DNA of 64,000 nt from Pseudomonas mendocina (GTDB lineage Bacteria; Pseudomonadota; Gammaproteobacteria; Pseudomonadales; Pseudomonadaceae): positions 3,782,001 to 3,846,000 of the forward strand of contig NZ_LR134290.1 in assembly GCF_900636545.1 (NCBI RefSeq), written 5' to 3'. The notes beneath the pieces were generated by a model. That model was not told the DNA's origin, made no database searches, and saw only the letters and a list, made by a program, of their open reading frames with translations. The position numbers and the translations under genes were made by a program. Shown piece after piece: positions 28,758 through 38,040 of this stretch. Position 1 is the first letter of the stretch. Every line of letters begins with the position of its first letter.

Positions 28758-31700
28758 GGCGCCTCGTCGTCCGCGGCATCGCTACGCTGCTGATGGCCGA
28801 GCAACGTGCCGAGGTCGCGCAGTTGGGTGGAGATTTCCAGCATGCGGTTGTGGGTGCGCAAATCGATGTCGATCTTCTTGTCCATCGCCTTGATCAGCGG
28901 CAGGAAGCTGTTTTCCAGACTATCGGCCAGGCTTTCGAGCAATTTTTGCGTGCCCGGCTGAGGCGGCGCAACCACCTCCACCTGCGGGCGCAGCTTGCCC
29001 AGATTTTCCAGTCCGGCCAGCAACTGCTGCCAGGGAATGCTCGGCGTCTCGCCGGCCGGTTTAGCGGTAGCGCCCAGACCGCGCACGCTTTCCACCAGGT
29101 CGTTGAGCTGCGCCACCACACGCCCACCGACATCGCTGTCGCTGCCACCCATGGCCTTGTTGCGCATGAAGTCGCGCTTGATCTGCGCCCAGCGCTCGGC
29201 CTGCTCGGGCGTCTGGTTGCCGCGCAGTTCGGCGAGCTTGAGCAGGTTCTCCTCGGCGCCGGTGGTGAGCAGCTGCGACTCGCCCTGATAGTGGTCGGCA
29301 ATCAGTTGCAGTAGCTCGGCATCGTTCATCACCGCGCTGATCTTCTCCGCCATCTTGTTCATGTTGCGATAGCTGCCCTGCAGCTTGAACGGCGGCTCGG
29401 TGCGGTAGCTGTCGGCCTGCGCAGCGCTGACGATGTACTGCTGGTTGACCCGACCGACCACATCGCGCACCTGCATCAGACGCTGCAGGGTCGAGGTGAT
29501 CTCGTTGATCTCGGCGGCGCTGTAAGTGTGGCTCAGCTCGTTGGCCGAGAACGGCTTGCCCTCGGCCTTGGCGACGAAGCGATACACATCGGCCATGTCG
29601 CGGGTGGCCAGCGGCGCCAGCACCGGGTTGGAGGTCAGGCTGTTCTCGATATAGCTCAGCGCGAAGGCTTCCTGCATGCCGCCCAGGGTGTCGCCGAGGT
29701 TGTAGATGTCGGCACGGTTGGCGAGCATGTCGGGGATCTTGAACACATCGCCAGACTCGGTGTACGGGTTGCCGCTCATCACCACGCAGAACTTCTTGCC
29801 GCGCATGTCGTAGGTCTTGGTCTTGCCCTTCCACACACCTTCGATACGCCGCGTGCCGTCGCACAGCGAGATGAATTTCTGCAGGAATTCGGGGTGGGTG
29901 TGCTGGATGTCATCGACATAGAGCATCACGTTGTTGCCCATTTCCAGCGCCAGGTTGAGCTTTTCCAGTTCCTGGCGCGAGGTGGCGTCCGGCGCCTGCG
30001 CCGGGTCGATGGAACGTACCTCGTGGCCCAACGCCGGGCCGTTGACCTTCATGAAGATCAGGCCGAGGCGGTGCGCCACGTATTCCATCAGCGTGGTCTT
30101 GCCGTAGCCGGGCGGCGAGATGAGCATCAGCAGGCCCATCAGGTCGGTGCGCTTGTTCTCGCCAGCGGTGCCCATCTGCTTGGCCAGGTTGTCGCCGATA
30201 AAACCCAGGTACACATCGTTGATCAGCTTGTTGCGCACGAACGACGACAACGGCCGTGGCTTGAATTCGCTCAGACGCAGTGCATCGCGCTCGCGGTTGA
30301 TGACTTCCTGGCGTAGCGCCTGGTAGCGCTGCAGTTGCGGCACGAAGTGATCCAGGTGCTGCTGCAGGCGCGCGAAGTAGTCGTCTATGGCCAGCAGCAG
30401 CGTGCCGTCCTGCACACGCGGATGATCGCCGAGCAGGCCGCTGACGGTGAAACGCAGATCGACCTCGGTGAAACGCCGCGGGAATTCGTCATCCAGCAGG
30501 CTGACGGCGATCGCTTCGGGCACGTAGTCGGCCAGCTCGGCCATGCTGGCGTCCTGCGCGCACAGGCCGTCGAACCAGGTCTGCGCCAGCAACCAGCGCT
30601 GCACCGGGCGGCCACGCAGGTTGTCCAGCGCGGCGCGGTAGTCGTCCCAGACATGGCTGGCCTGCATGCGCTGCTGCAGGGTGTCGAGCAGTTGCCGGGC
30701 ATACTTGCTGAAGCTGAACTCGATGGGCTTGGCCGCCAGTTCCTCGACCAGATAGGCCGCTGCCGCCTGGCGCTGCGCCGCGTCCACTGGCAACGGGTGC
30801 TGAGCGAGGAAGCGCTGCATGGCCGCGTCGATCTCTTCGCGCAGGCGCTGCACGCCATCCTCGCTGCCGAACAATTGGCGCAGGTGCAGGCTGCTGCGCG
30901 CCCGCTCCGGCCACAGCTCGGCCTCGATGTCCTGCCCCCAGCGGTTCCAGAACAGCGCGGCAAAGCCCCGCGCCGCCGGCGCGTAACGCAGCAGCCCGGC
31001 GCTTTCGCGAAGCGGCAGCAATTGGGCGAGGATCAGCGCGGCGTCGTGGTCATGGATGCCCTTCTCGTAGGCATCCTTGTAGCGCGGCACGGCGAAGTCG
31101 CGGATCAGGCGAGTCAGGGTTTCCGGCTGCGCCAGGTGGGTCTTGAGCAGATCCAGGCTCAGGCCTTCACGGCCGGCCACGGCGGCGTCGAGCACCAGGC
31201 CGGCGAGGTATTCGGCGCGGTACAGCGAGGGCGACTCGGATTCCAGCGACACCTGCCAGTAATCGCGCAGGCCGTCCAGCGTCTCGTCATGCAGCGGTTC
31301 GAGGAAATCGGTGCCGGTCAGGTGCAGATAGAGCTGATCACCACGTGGCATCAGGGTCAGGTCGAGTTCCTGGGTATTGACGCTGAAGCGATGGCGCGGG
31401 CCGAGCTTGATGACGTTGCCGCCCTCCTCGAACAGCTCGCTCTTGTCGCGCAGGGCGCGCACCGCCTGGTCGCGGGCGGCCTTCAGGCGCGCCTCGACAT
31501 CATCGGCCTTGACGCTGTCCTTGAGCTCGCGCAGGCGCTCGGCCATCTCGCGCAACTTGAGGATCAGCGGATCGGCGGCGAAGAAGGCATTGAGCTCTTC
31601 CATCTGAGTCAGGCGCGCAGTGCGCCGGCCCAGGCTGTCGAGGATGCGCCGGGCGGCATCGAGCACGCCCTGGGCACGGCGCTGGCGGTCGTCGAGCAGG

Positions 31701-33994
31701 CTCTGCTTGTGCGACTCGAAGGTCTCCAGCAGCTCTTCGCGCTTGCCGAGGATGTCGCTGAGGAACTCCTCGTGATCACCGAACTGGCTTTCCAGCTCTT
31801 CGAGCTGCACCAGCAGGCGCGACAACTGTTCGTCGCACTTCTCCGGGTCCTGCGCCAGCGCCAGGGCGTTCGTGATGCCCTGGCTGAACAGTTTGAACTG
31901 GGCGCCGAACTGCGCCACCGTCTCGGCCGAGCCCAGGCCCTTGCGCCGCTGCTCGGCACGCGCCTTGGCCTGGTTGAGGTGGGCGTAGACCTCGGAAATC
32001 GACTCGACGATGGCGGTGCGCTGGGTGGCGTCGTCGATCTTCAGCGAGGCCATCAGGCTGGAGAGCATGTCCAGGTTGCCGGCCATGGCCTGCATCTCGG
32101 CCAGCGGCTCGTTAAGTTGGGTGACGCTTTCGGCCTTCTGCGCCAGGCCATCCAGTTCGCTCAGACGCTGTACGTAGGGCTGCAGCGCGGCGTCGCTGGC
32201 GAGGAAGGCGGAAGTGGCAGTGGCCACGCGCTCCTGCGCTTCCAGCAGTTCGGCCTCCATGGCATCGATACGCGCCACGTCGATGTAGCGGTAGTCGCGG
32301 ATGGTCAGCAACTGGCCGCGTTGGGCATTGATGCCATTGAGCGCTTCGACGAAGTGCTGCACCTCGTCCCAGCTATCCACCAGCAGGCCGGAGAGCAGGC
32401 TCTTCTGTCGCGTCTCGGCCTCGGCCATGGCCCGGGCGGACTGCTGGCGGATGCTCTCGACCTTCTCGAATTCATCGAGCACCAGCTCGCCAGTGGCGGC
32501 AATCTCACGCAGCAGAGGCGCCAGCTCGGCGCACTGGGCGTCACCCAGCCAGTGGTAGACATCGAACAGGCGACGGGTGTTCTGGCACAGCTGGGTGTAG
32601 CGCGCCACCGACACTTCGCGGTTGTCGATCTCGCGACTGAGGCCCAGCAGGTCGGACACGCCGCGTACCAGCTCGGCGTTGCCGATGCGCCCGAAGAAGC
32701 CGCTGCGCGCCGGCTGGCGGGCGGCGTAATCGTCGCTCTCGAACGGCGTCTGCCAGATCTGCATTGGGTGGATGCGAGTCGGCTCGCTGCCCTCGGCGGA
32801 GAAAATCACCATGCGCCCGTCTTCCAGGCGCGCGTAGCCGTGGCCGAAGATCGGGTTGTGCAACTGGCGGTTGATCATGTTGTAGGTGAACAGCGCCGAG
32901 CGGCCTTCTTCCGGGTGGTAGAAGATGTACTGCACGTCCTCGCCGTTGGGTGAGCGCACCGAGCGCTTGAAGCGCATGCCGCCCATAGGCTGTTCGAAGG
33001 TCTTGTACTCGCCGCTCTGCAGGTAGTAGCCGCCGGGGAAGATGATGCCGTGGTCTTCCGGTAGCTGTACACAGGCCAGGCCGATGGCGTCGATGCGCTC
33101 GACCTTGCTGGTCAGGCTGTTGAACACCAGGTAGCGCCACTGCTCTTCGCGGTACGGCAGGATCTTCAGCAGGATCAGGCTGCCCAGGCGGGCGTATTCG
33201 ATCTGCGCATCGTCCAGCGACTGGGTCTTGTCCACCACCGGCTCGCGGTAGATACCCAGGCCATCCTGGGTGTTGTTCTCGACCTTGATGGTGAGGTCGC
33301 CGCCGATGGTCTCGACGAATACGGTGTCGAGAATGTTCATGTGCGGATGGCGGCCGGTGACCACCATCTCGCGGGACGTCTTCTGCCATTCGAAATCGAA
33401 TGGCGCTGGCAGCGCGATATCGCGCTCGCCACGATTATCGATATAACGCACTTCGCGCCCATCGACGGAGATCGACCAGCGGAACACGCGGATATCGCTG
33501 ACCCGCTCGCCGATCTGGAAGCTCGCCAGCAACTTGCCGTCGCGGATGGCCAGTTGCAGCAGGCGGGTGTTCTTGTAGTAGGTGTACAGCTCGTTGAAAT
33601 CGGCGACGAAACTGGCCTGAGCGAGGAAGCTACCCTCCAGCGGCACCGGCTCGGCGTCGTAGCCTTCGGCACCCTCGACCAGGCGATAGAGGGAGAACAC
33701 ATCGGCGACCGAGGTTTCCTTCTTCAGGCCCATGAACACGTTGTAGCCGAACAGCAGGCAGTCACCGACCTGGACGATATCGCGGGCGATGCAGTTGTTC
33801 TCGGTGCGGATGCGCACCCGACCAATGGCTTCCATGGCGCTGCTGCCGAACTCGGCCAGGCGCTGGCCGTTGAGCGTTTCGGTCAGTGCGCGCAGGCGCT
33901 GGCCCTGCTCCTGCAGGCGCTTGTGCAGCACCTCGTAGGCGCCGCCTTCGGCGACGGCCTTGTCCAATACGTCCTGTGTTTGTGCGTCCGACAT
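28754..33994 (-). CDS. Giant AAA+ ATPase (DUF3686-type, 'DNA repair ATPase')
   Basis: A 1746-aa protein. Residues about 50-470 are beta-rich and look like a DUF3686/propeller-like region (VGDCLLFGYNVFMG, RYIDNRGERDIALP, IIFPGGYYLQSG). Residues about 480-880 are long Glu/Gln/Arg-rich coiled coil. After a helical region, an AAA+ module has Walker A PPGYGKTTLM near 1291, Walker B LYVDDIQHTHPEF near 1356 and the sensor SGNPYTESG near 1406. Strong AGGAAG before the ATG. Homologues are often called DNA repair ATPases without proof. It is coupled to the rhomboid gene by GTGA. Role in membrane remodelling or nucleic-acid response is inference from the neighbours. Confidence 0.85.
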   Translation of the reverse strand: MSDAQTQDVLDKAVAEGGAYEVLHKRLQEQGQRLRALTETLNGQRLAEFGSSAMEAIGRVRIRTENNCIARDIVQVGDCLLFGYNVFMGLKKETSVADVFSLYRLVEGAEGYDAEPVPLEGSFLAQASFVADFNELYTYYKNTRLLQLAIRDGKLLASFQIGERVSDIRVFRWSISVDGREVRYIDNRGERDIALPAPFDFEWQKTSREMVVTGRHPHMNILDTVFVETIGGDLTIKVENNTQDGLGIYREPVVDKTQSLDDAQIEYARLGSLILLKILPYREEQWRYLVFNSLTSKVERIDAIGLACVQLPEDHGIIFPGGYYLQSGEYKTFEQPMGGMRFKRSVRSPNGEDVQYIFYHPEEGRSALFTYNMINRQLHNPIFGHGYARLEDGRMVIFSAEGSEPTRIHPMQIWQTPFESDDYAARQPARSGFFGRIGNAELVRGVSDLLGLSREIDNREVSVARYTQLCQNTRRLFDVYHWLGDAQCAELAPLLREIAATGELVLDEFEKVESIRQQSARAMAEAETRQKSLLSGLLVDSWDEVQHFVEALNGINAQRGQLLTIRDYRYIDVARIDAMEAELLEAQERVATATSAFLASDAALQPYVQRLSELDGLAQKAESVTQLNEPLAEMQAMAGNLDMLSSLMASLKIDDATQRTAIVESISEVYAHLNQAKARAEQRRKGLGSAETVAQFGAQFKLFSQGITNALALAQDPEKCDEQLSRLLVQLEELESQFGDHEEFLSDILGKREELLETFESHKQSLLDDRQRRAQGVLDAARRILDSLGRRTARLTQMEELNAFFAADPLILKLREMAERLRELKDSVKADDVEARLKAARDQAVRALRDKSELFEEGGNVIKLGPRHRFSVNTQELDLTLMPRGDQLYLHLTGTDFLEPLHDETLDGLRDYWQVSLESESPSLYRAEYLAGLVLDAAVAGREGLSLDLLKTHLAQPETLTRLIRDFAVPRYKDAYEKGIHDHDAALILAQLLPLRESAGLLRYAPAARGFAALFWNRWGQDIEAELWPERARSSLHLRQLFGSEDGVQRLREEIDAAMQRFLAQHPLPVDAAQRQAAAAYLVEELAAKPIEFSFSKYARQLLDTLQQRMQASHVWDDYRAALDNLRGRPVQRWLLAQTWFDGLCAQDASMAELADYVPEAIAVSLLDDEFPRRFTEVDLRFTVSGLLGDHPRVQDGTLLLAIDDYFARLQQHLDHFVPQLQRYQALRQEVINRERDALRLSEFKPRPLSSFVRNKLINDVYLGFIGDNLAKQMGTAGENKRTDLMGLLMLISPPGYGKTTLMEYVAHRLGLIFMKVNGPALGHEVRSIDPAQAPDATSRQELEKLNLALEMGNNVMLYVDDIQHTHPEFLQKFISLCDGTRRIEGVWKGKTKTYDMRGKKFCVVMSGNPYTESGDVFKIPDMLANRADIYNLGDTLGGMQEAFALSYIENSLTSNPVLAPLATRDMADVYRFVAKAEGKPFSANELSHTYSAAEINEITSTLQRLMQVRDVVGRVNQQYIVSAAQADSYRTEPPFKLQGSYRNMNKMAEKISAVMNDAELLQLIADHYQGESQLLTTGAEENLLKLAELRGNQTPEQAERWAQIKRDFMRNKAMGGSDSDVGGRVVAQLNDLVESVRGLGATAKPAGETPSIPWQQLLAGLENLGKLRPQVEVVAPPQPGTQKLLESLADSLENSFLPLIKAMDKKIDIDLRTHNRMLEISTQLRDLGTLLGHQQRSDAADDEAP

Positions 33995-34137
33995 CGTGTT
34001 CTTCCTGGATATTCGGCATCGAGCACCCTCGCCTGTTCAGCCTGGCAAGGGAACTGGGAATGCGGGTGGCGCTTGCGCGGCGAAGCTCGGGCCGCAGCAA
34101 TCTGGCGTGCAGCGGATGGGCGAACCCATCCGGCAAG
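33995..34137. other. Gap within the stress/ATPase gene cluster
   Basis: 143 bases between the 80-aa gene stop and the ATPase start. Only the AAGG-type ribosome binding site of the ATPase is recognisable; no hairpin with a T-tract is visible, so readthrough into the ATPase gene is plausible. Confidence 0.4.
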
Positions 34138-34377
34138 TCAGGCGCCGATCTTCTTCTCGACGATGGCGATCTTGTCGCGCAGTGCTGCGTCGATCTCTTC
34201 GGGTCGAACCTGGGCAATGATCTTGCGCAGCACCCGTACTTCGTTGTCGTCGATCACGCCGTCACGCTCGGCGATCTCCAGCAGACTCTTGAGCTCCTGC
34301 GCATCCAGACGACCATCGTTGCTGAAGCACTGGATCGAGCGGAAGGTCATCTCCAGATAGTCTCGTGGCTCTGACAT
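34138..34377 (-). CDS. Small TerB-like acidic protein, 79 aa
   Basis: Begins MSEPRDYLEMTFRSIQ. The middle, NDGRLDAQELKSLLEIAERD, then GVIDDNEVRVLRKII, has two acidic loop-helix units like those of TerB/tellurite-resistance folds, which bind metal or interact with membrane stress proteins. AGGGA lies about eight bases before the ATG; a GTG one codon earlier is less likely. It is between the flotillin and the giant ATPase genes. Confidence 0.8.
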   Translation of the reverse strand: MSEPRDYLEMTFRSIQCFSNDGRLDAQELKSLLEIAERDGVIDDNEVRVLRKIIAQVRPEEIDAALRDKIAIVEKKIGA

Positions 34378-34439
34378 CACGTATTCCCTGATTGATCGAA
34401 ATTAGGTGGCCATGTACCGGGGCTCGGGCAACGGTTGTC

Positions 34440-34491
34440 GCGACTGAAGCCCCACCCACAATGAGTAGTGGTGGGCTGAAGCCCACCCTAC
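34440..34491. repeat. REP-like palindrome between flotillin and 79-aa genes
   Basis: GAAGCCCCACCC and the perfect inverted repeat GGTGGGCT-ga-AGCCCACC (34470-34487) followed by CTAC. This is the common Pseudomonas intergenic repeat type and could stabilise the upstream flotillin transcript. Confidence 0.7.
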
Positions 34492-34502
34492 AGGCAAGGT
34501 GC

Positions 34503-36545
34503 TCAGGCCTGCTCCGGGCCTGCGCTCGGTGCGACCGGCTGAGCTGCAGCCGCCTTACCGGCCAACAGGCGCGACAGCACGTCCTGCACCACCGGGCTCT
34601 TGCCGACCACGCCTTCGATGGCCTTGCCAACCGACAACGACTTGGCGAACGAGTTGAAGAAGTCGCCTTCGCCGCCGACGATCTCGATCTTCGCCTTGGC
34701 CAGCGCGGTGGCCAGCACTTCGGCCTGATCCTTGGCGATGTCCTTGTTCGCAGCGATAGCGGCCATGGCCTCCTCGAAGCTCTTCTCCAGCTGCATGCGG
34801 AACTCTTCGTGGGCACGGGCGTTGTCGCTGAGCGAATCCAGCGCGCCGAACTTCTTGCCCAGACCTTCGGCTTCGGCGTTCAGACGCTCCAGCAGCACCT
34901 GCGCCTCGGCCATACCCAGGTCCTGGGTGGCCTTGGCCTTGGCGCTGCCGAGTTGCTCTTCGCCGCGCGCCTGGGCGCCGAGTTTCTCTTCCAGCACCTT
35001 GGCGTCGGCCAGGCCGTCTTTTTCCTTGGCAGCCGCTTGTGCTTCGATGACACGCGCCTGCGCCAGACCTTTTTCCTGCTCGCCCTTGGCTTCGGCGATC
35101 AGGCGCTCGGCCTGTACGCGAGCCTCGGCCAGACCTTCCTTCTCTTTCGCCGCGGCGGTGACTTCACGCACGCGTGCATCGGCCAAGCCAGGTGCAGCGC
35201 GCTCGGCTTCGATACCTTCGGCCAGTTTCTTCTTCGCTTCGGCGCTCTTGGCCGCCGCTTCCAGCTCGGCCTGGGCCAGGGTGTTGATTTCCACTGCCTT
35301 GTGCTTGGAACGAGTCTCGTCGGCTTCTGCCTGCTTGACCTGGCGCACCAGCTCCTGCTCGGCTTCGGCCTGGGCATTGAGCACGGTGACCTGCTTGAGG
35401 CGCTCTGCCTCGGACACTTCACGCACTTCCTTGATGCGTTCTTCTTCCTGGGCCACGGTCTTCTCCACCGCCACGCGCTCGCGCACCACGGCGGCGATAT
35501 TCTTGCGCTCTTCTTCCAGCGCCTTTTCCTTCTCGATGCGCTGCAGCTCGACCTCGCGCTCGCGGGAGACCACTTCCAGATCCTTGGCGCGGGTGACCTT
35601 CTCCACCTCGATGACCACGGCACGCTGGCGATTCTGCTGGGCCACCTCCACTTCGCGCTGGTGGTTCTCGGCGCGGATGTCCAGCTCCTGCTGGGTCTGG
35701 ATTCGGGCCTGCTCGGCCTTCAGGCGCTCTTCCTCGCGTACCTTGAGGGTTTCCGCTTCCTCGCGGGCACGGATGGTCTCGATCTCACGCTTCTGGCGCG
35801 CTTCGGCATCAGCCTGCTGGCGCTCCAGCGACAGGGTCGCCTCGCGGGTTTCGACGTTCTTCTTCTTGATCGCCAGCTCTTCGTTGCGCTCCAACTCGTT
35901 GGTGATGACGTTCTGCGCGGCAGTCAGCTCGGTGATCTTGCGGATACCTTCGGCGTCGAGAATGTTGCTCGGGTCCAGCGACGCTTTGGAGGTCTGCTCC
36001 AGATAGTCGATGGCCACGTCTTCCAGCACGTAACCGTTCAGGTCGTTGCCGATCACTTCGACGATGCGATCACGGAAGTCCTGGCGATTCTCGAACAGCT
36101 CGACGAAATCGAACTGCTTGCCGACGGTCTTCAGCGCTTCGGAGAACTTGGCGTTGAACAGTTCGTTGACCGCCGCACGATCGGAGGCACGATCCACGCC
36201 AATGGCCTTGGCCACCTTGAGCACGTCTTCCTGAGTCTCGTTGACGCGCAGGTAGAACGCCACAGTGATGTCGGCACGCATGTTGTCGCGGCAGATCAGG
36301 CCGTCCTTGCCGCGACGGTCGACTTCCAGGGTGATCAGGGAGATCTTCATGAACTCCTTGAGGTGGATCACCGGGTACACCAGGGAGCCGGTGAAGTGCA
36401 CCTTGGGCGTCGAGCTCATGTCGTTGACAATCAGCGCGGTGCCTTGTGGAACCTTGATGTAGAAGGCCTTGAACAGGGCGATCAGGGCGATCACGAAAAG
36501 GACGACCAGCCCTGCCCCGACGATGAAGGGGATGAGGTTTTCCAT
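34503..36545 (-). CDS. Flotillin / YqiK-like SPFH protein
   Basis: A 680-aa flotillin. One N-terminal membrane anchor (residues 7-27), an SPFH/Band-7 domain (about 28-190: YIKVPQGTALIVND, VDRRGKDGLICRDNM), then a very long coiled coil rich in Glu, Ala, Arg and Lys (about 210-590) with repeats such as AAAKEKEGLAEARVQAE and AAAKEKDGLADAKVLEE, and a flotillin C-terminal region. It should oligomerise in detergent-resistant inner-membrane domains. Downstream of the YqiJ-like gene as in E. coli yqiJK. AAAGGAG precedes the ATG. Confidence 0.93.
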   Translation of the reverse strand: MENLIPFIVGAGLVVLFVIALIALFKAFYIKVPQGTALIVNDMSSTPKVHFTGSLVYPVIHLKEFMKISLITLEVDRRGKDGLICRDNMRADITVAFYLRVNETQEDVLKVAKAIGVDRASDRAAVNELFNAKFSEALKTVGKQFDFVELFENRQDFRDRIVEVIGNDLNGYVLEDVAIDYLEQTSKASLDPSNILDAEGIRKITELTAAQNVITNELERNEELAIKKKNVETREATLSLERQQADAEARQKREIETIRAREEAETLKVREEERLKAEQARIQTQQELDIRAENHQREVEVAQQNRQRAVVIEVEKVTRAKDLEVVSREREVELQRIEKEKALEEERKNIAAVVRERVAVEKTVAQEEERIKEVREVSEAERLKQVTVLNAQAEAEQELVRQVKQAEADETRSKHKAVEINTLAQAELEAAAKSAEAKKKLAEGIEAERAAPGLADARVREVTAAAKEKEGLAEARVQAERLIAEAKGEQEKGLAQARVIEAQAAAKEKDGLADAKVLEEKLGAQARGEEQLGSAKAKATQDLGMAEAQVLLERLNAEAEGLGKKFGALDSLSDNARAHEEFRMQLEKSFEEAMAAIAANKDIAKDQAEVLATALAKAKIEIVGGEGDFFNSFAKSLSVGKAIEGVVGKSPVVQDVLSRLLAGKAAAAQPVAPSAGPEQA

Positions 36546-36623
36546 TACAGCTTCACTCCTTTGCTAATTGTGCAGGCAGGTTCGGCATATCCTGCCTGCC
36601 CTCTGTTACGTACGGATGGTCGG

Positions 36624-37262
36624 CTAGACGCCACGAAACTCTTCTTCGGTAATGATGCGATAGGCGTGCTCGGCCGCCAGGTATTCCAACAGCACCACAC
36701 GGTCGCCGCGCTTGAAGCCCAGTGCCTCGTCGGCGCGCACGCGCAGAATCAACCCGGCGCCGCCGTCCTCCAACACCGCCTCGCCATGGCTGGCGGTGAC
36801 GCGGCCGCTGCGCACCACCGCCACCTGGCCCAGCACCGATTTGCTGCTGATCGCCTCGACCTTGTGAAACAGCGGGCGTAGCGGCCGGCAGATCGCTGCG
36901 CACAGAGGCGCTGCCACCACGAAGGCGCCAGCGATGACCACCAGCCCCAGCGGGTAGCGCAGAATGCCCAGCGGCAGGTGGCGCAGCAGCCACAGTTCGA
37001 CGAAGTAGCAGATGAACCAGCCGAAGAAGAACAGCAGCGTCAGCACCAGGGTAACTGGCACGCCGTCGAGCTTGAGCTTGTAGAGCAGGCCAGCGAGGCC
37101 TTCGGTCTGGCCGCCTTCCATCATCGAGTCGGCCTCGACATCAAGCAGGTCGACCTCGAGCAGGCCGGCGGCGACCACCAACCAATAGATGACCGCCACG
37201 CACAGCAGGAAGCTGTAGATGGCGGTGGGGAATGACAGAGCTGTCTGCAGGAAGAGTTCCAT
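36624..37262 (-). CDS. YqiJ/NfeD-like membrane protein with OB-fold
   Basis: A 212-aa inner-membrane protein with hydrophobic segments near 10-35, 72-95 and 105-130 and a C-terminal beta-barrel (about 140-212: VLGQVAVVRSGRVTASHGEAVLED, DRVVLLEYLA) of the OB-fold kind found in NfeD partners of flotillins. This matches E. coli YqiJ, which pairs with YqiK. AAAGGA before the ATG at 37262 decides the start over the ATG at 37298. Confidence 0.88.
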   Translation of the reverse strand: MELFLQTALSFPTAIYSFLLCVAVIYWLVVAAGLLEVDLLDVEADSMMEGGQTEGLAGLLYKLKLDGVPVTLVLTLLFFFGWFICYFVELWLLRHLPLGILRYPLGLVVIAGAFVVAAPLCAAICRPLRPLFHKVEAISSKSVLGQVAVVRSGRVTASHGEAVLEDGGAGLILRVRADEALGFKRGDRVVLLEYLAAEHAYRIITEEEFRGV

Positions 37263-37330
37263 GGCTTTCCTTTTCCCGAATCCATACGGCCGGAGCAATC
37301 GCTTGCACCGGCCGATTCATGCGCCCCTGA

Positions 37331-38026
37331 TCAGGCCTTGGACTTATCCTTCAGCCGGGCCAGCACACTGTCGGCACTGGCGTTGTCGGCCTTGATACCG
37401 GCCGCACGCAGCTTGGCTTCCAGCGAGTCGTCAGGCGCACTGGTGGCGGCCAGCTCGGCCGAGGCCTCCATCTTCGCCGCGCGCTCGGCCTGCTTCTGCT
37501 TGATGCGTTCGAGCGACTCGACCGCCGTCTGCAGCTTGGCTTGCGAGCCGCCGTAGCGCTGGGCCACGGCCATCTGCGCCTTCTGCACGCTCTCGGTGGC
37601 CTTGACCGTATCCACCTGCTGCTTGAGGCGCTTGATATTGCCCTCGGCCTGGGTCACGGCCTTGCGCAACTGGGCTACGCTGGCGGCGAAGCCTTCGGCC
37701 TGCTCGCGCTCGCTGGCCTGCTCGATTTCCAGATTGGCGATCTTTTCGGCCACTTCCTTGGCCAGGGTTTCGTTGCCGGCTTCGAGCGCCTTGAGTGCGT
37801 ACTGCTCGTACTCGGCGATACTCGCCGCGCTCTTGTTCGCCTTGTCGCTGGCCAGTTTGTGCTTGGCCATGATCTCGGCCAGCGCTTCCTTGGACTTGCG
37901 CAACTCGAGATCGGCGTCGCGGATTTCCTGATCGAGGATACGCAGCGCCTGACTGTCGACCACCGCCTCACCCATTTCATTGGCACCGCCACGCAGCGCC
38001 GTCAGCAATTTGCTCCAGACATTCAT
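37331..38026 (-). CDS. PspA/IM30-family membrane-stress protein
   Basis: A 231-aa coiled-coil protein of the PspA/ESCRT-III superfamily (YjfJ-like subgroup). It begins MNVWSKLLTALRGGANEMGE, an amphipathic helix, then long heptad-rich helices (KEVAEKIANLEIEQASEREQ, QLRKAVTQAEGNIKRLKQQ), as in membrane-binding PspA rods. No signal or membrane span. AGGAG before the ATG at 38026; the frame is open upstream to 38467 but inside the DUF2170 gene. Probably maintains the inner membrane during stress, without the classical pspBC genes here. Confidence 0.9.
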   Translation of the reverse strand: MNVWSKLLTALRGGANEMGEAVVDSQALRILDQEIRDADLELRKSKEALAEIMAKHKLASDKANKSAASIAEYEQYALKALEAGNETLAKEVAEKIANLEIEQASEREQAEGFAASVAQLRKAVTQAEGNIKRLKQQVDTVKATESVQKAQMAVAQRYGGSQAKLQTAVESLERIKQKQAERAAKMEASAELAATSAPDDSLEAKLRAAGIKADNASADSVLARLKDKSKA

Positions 38027-38040
38027 CGTCCTATCTCCTC

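Noticed and set aside
30335..32953. 872-aa plus-strand ORF antisense to the giant ATPase
   Set aside because: It mirrors the ATPase codons (high GC third positions), has no ribosome binding site or domain, and the minus-strand frame has clear AAA+ motifs.
34392..36881. 829-aa plus-strand ORF antisense to the flotillin gene
   Set aside because: Leu/His/Gly-rich antisense of a coiled coil; the flotillin frame has a membrane anchor, SPFH domain and ribosome binding site.
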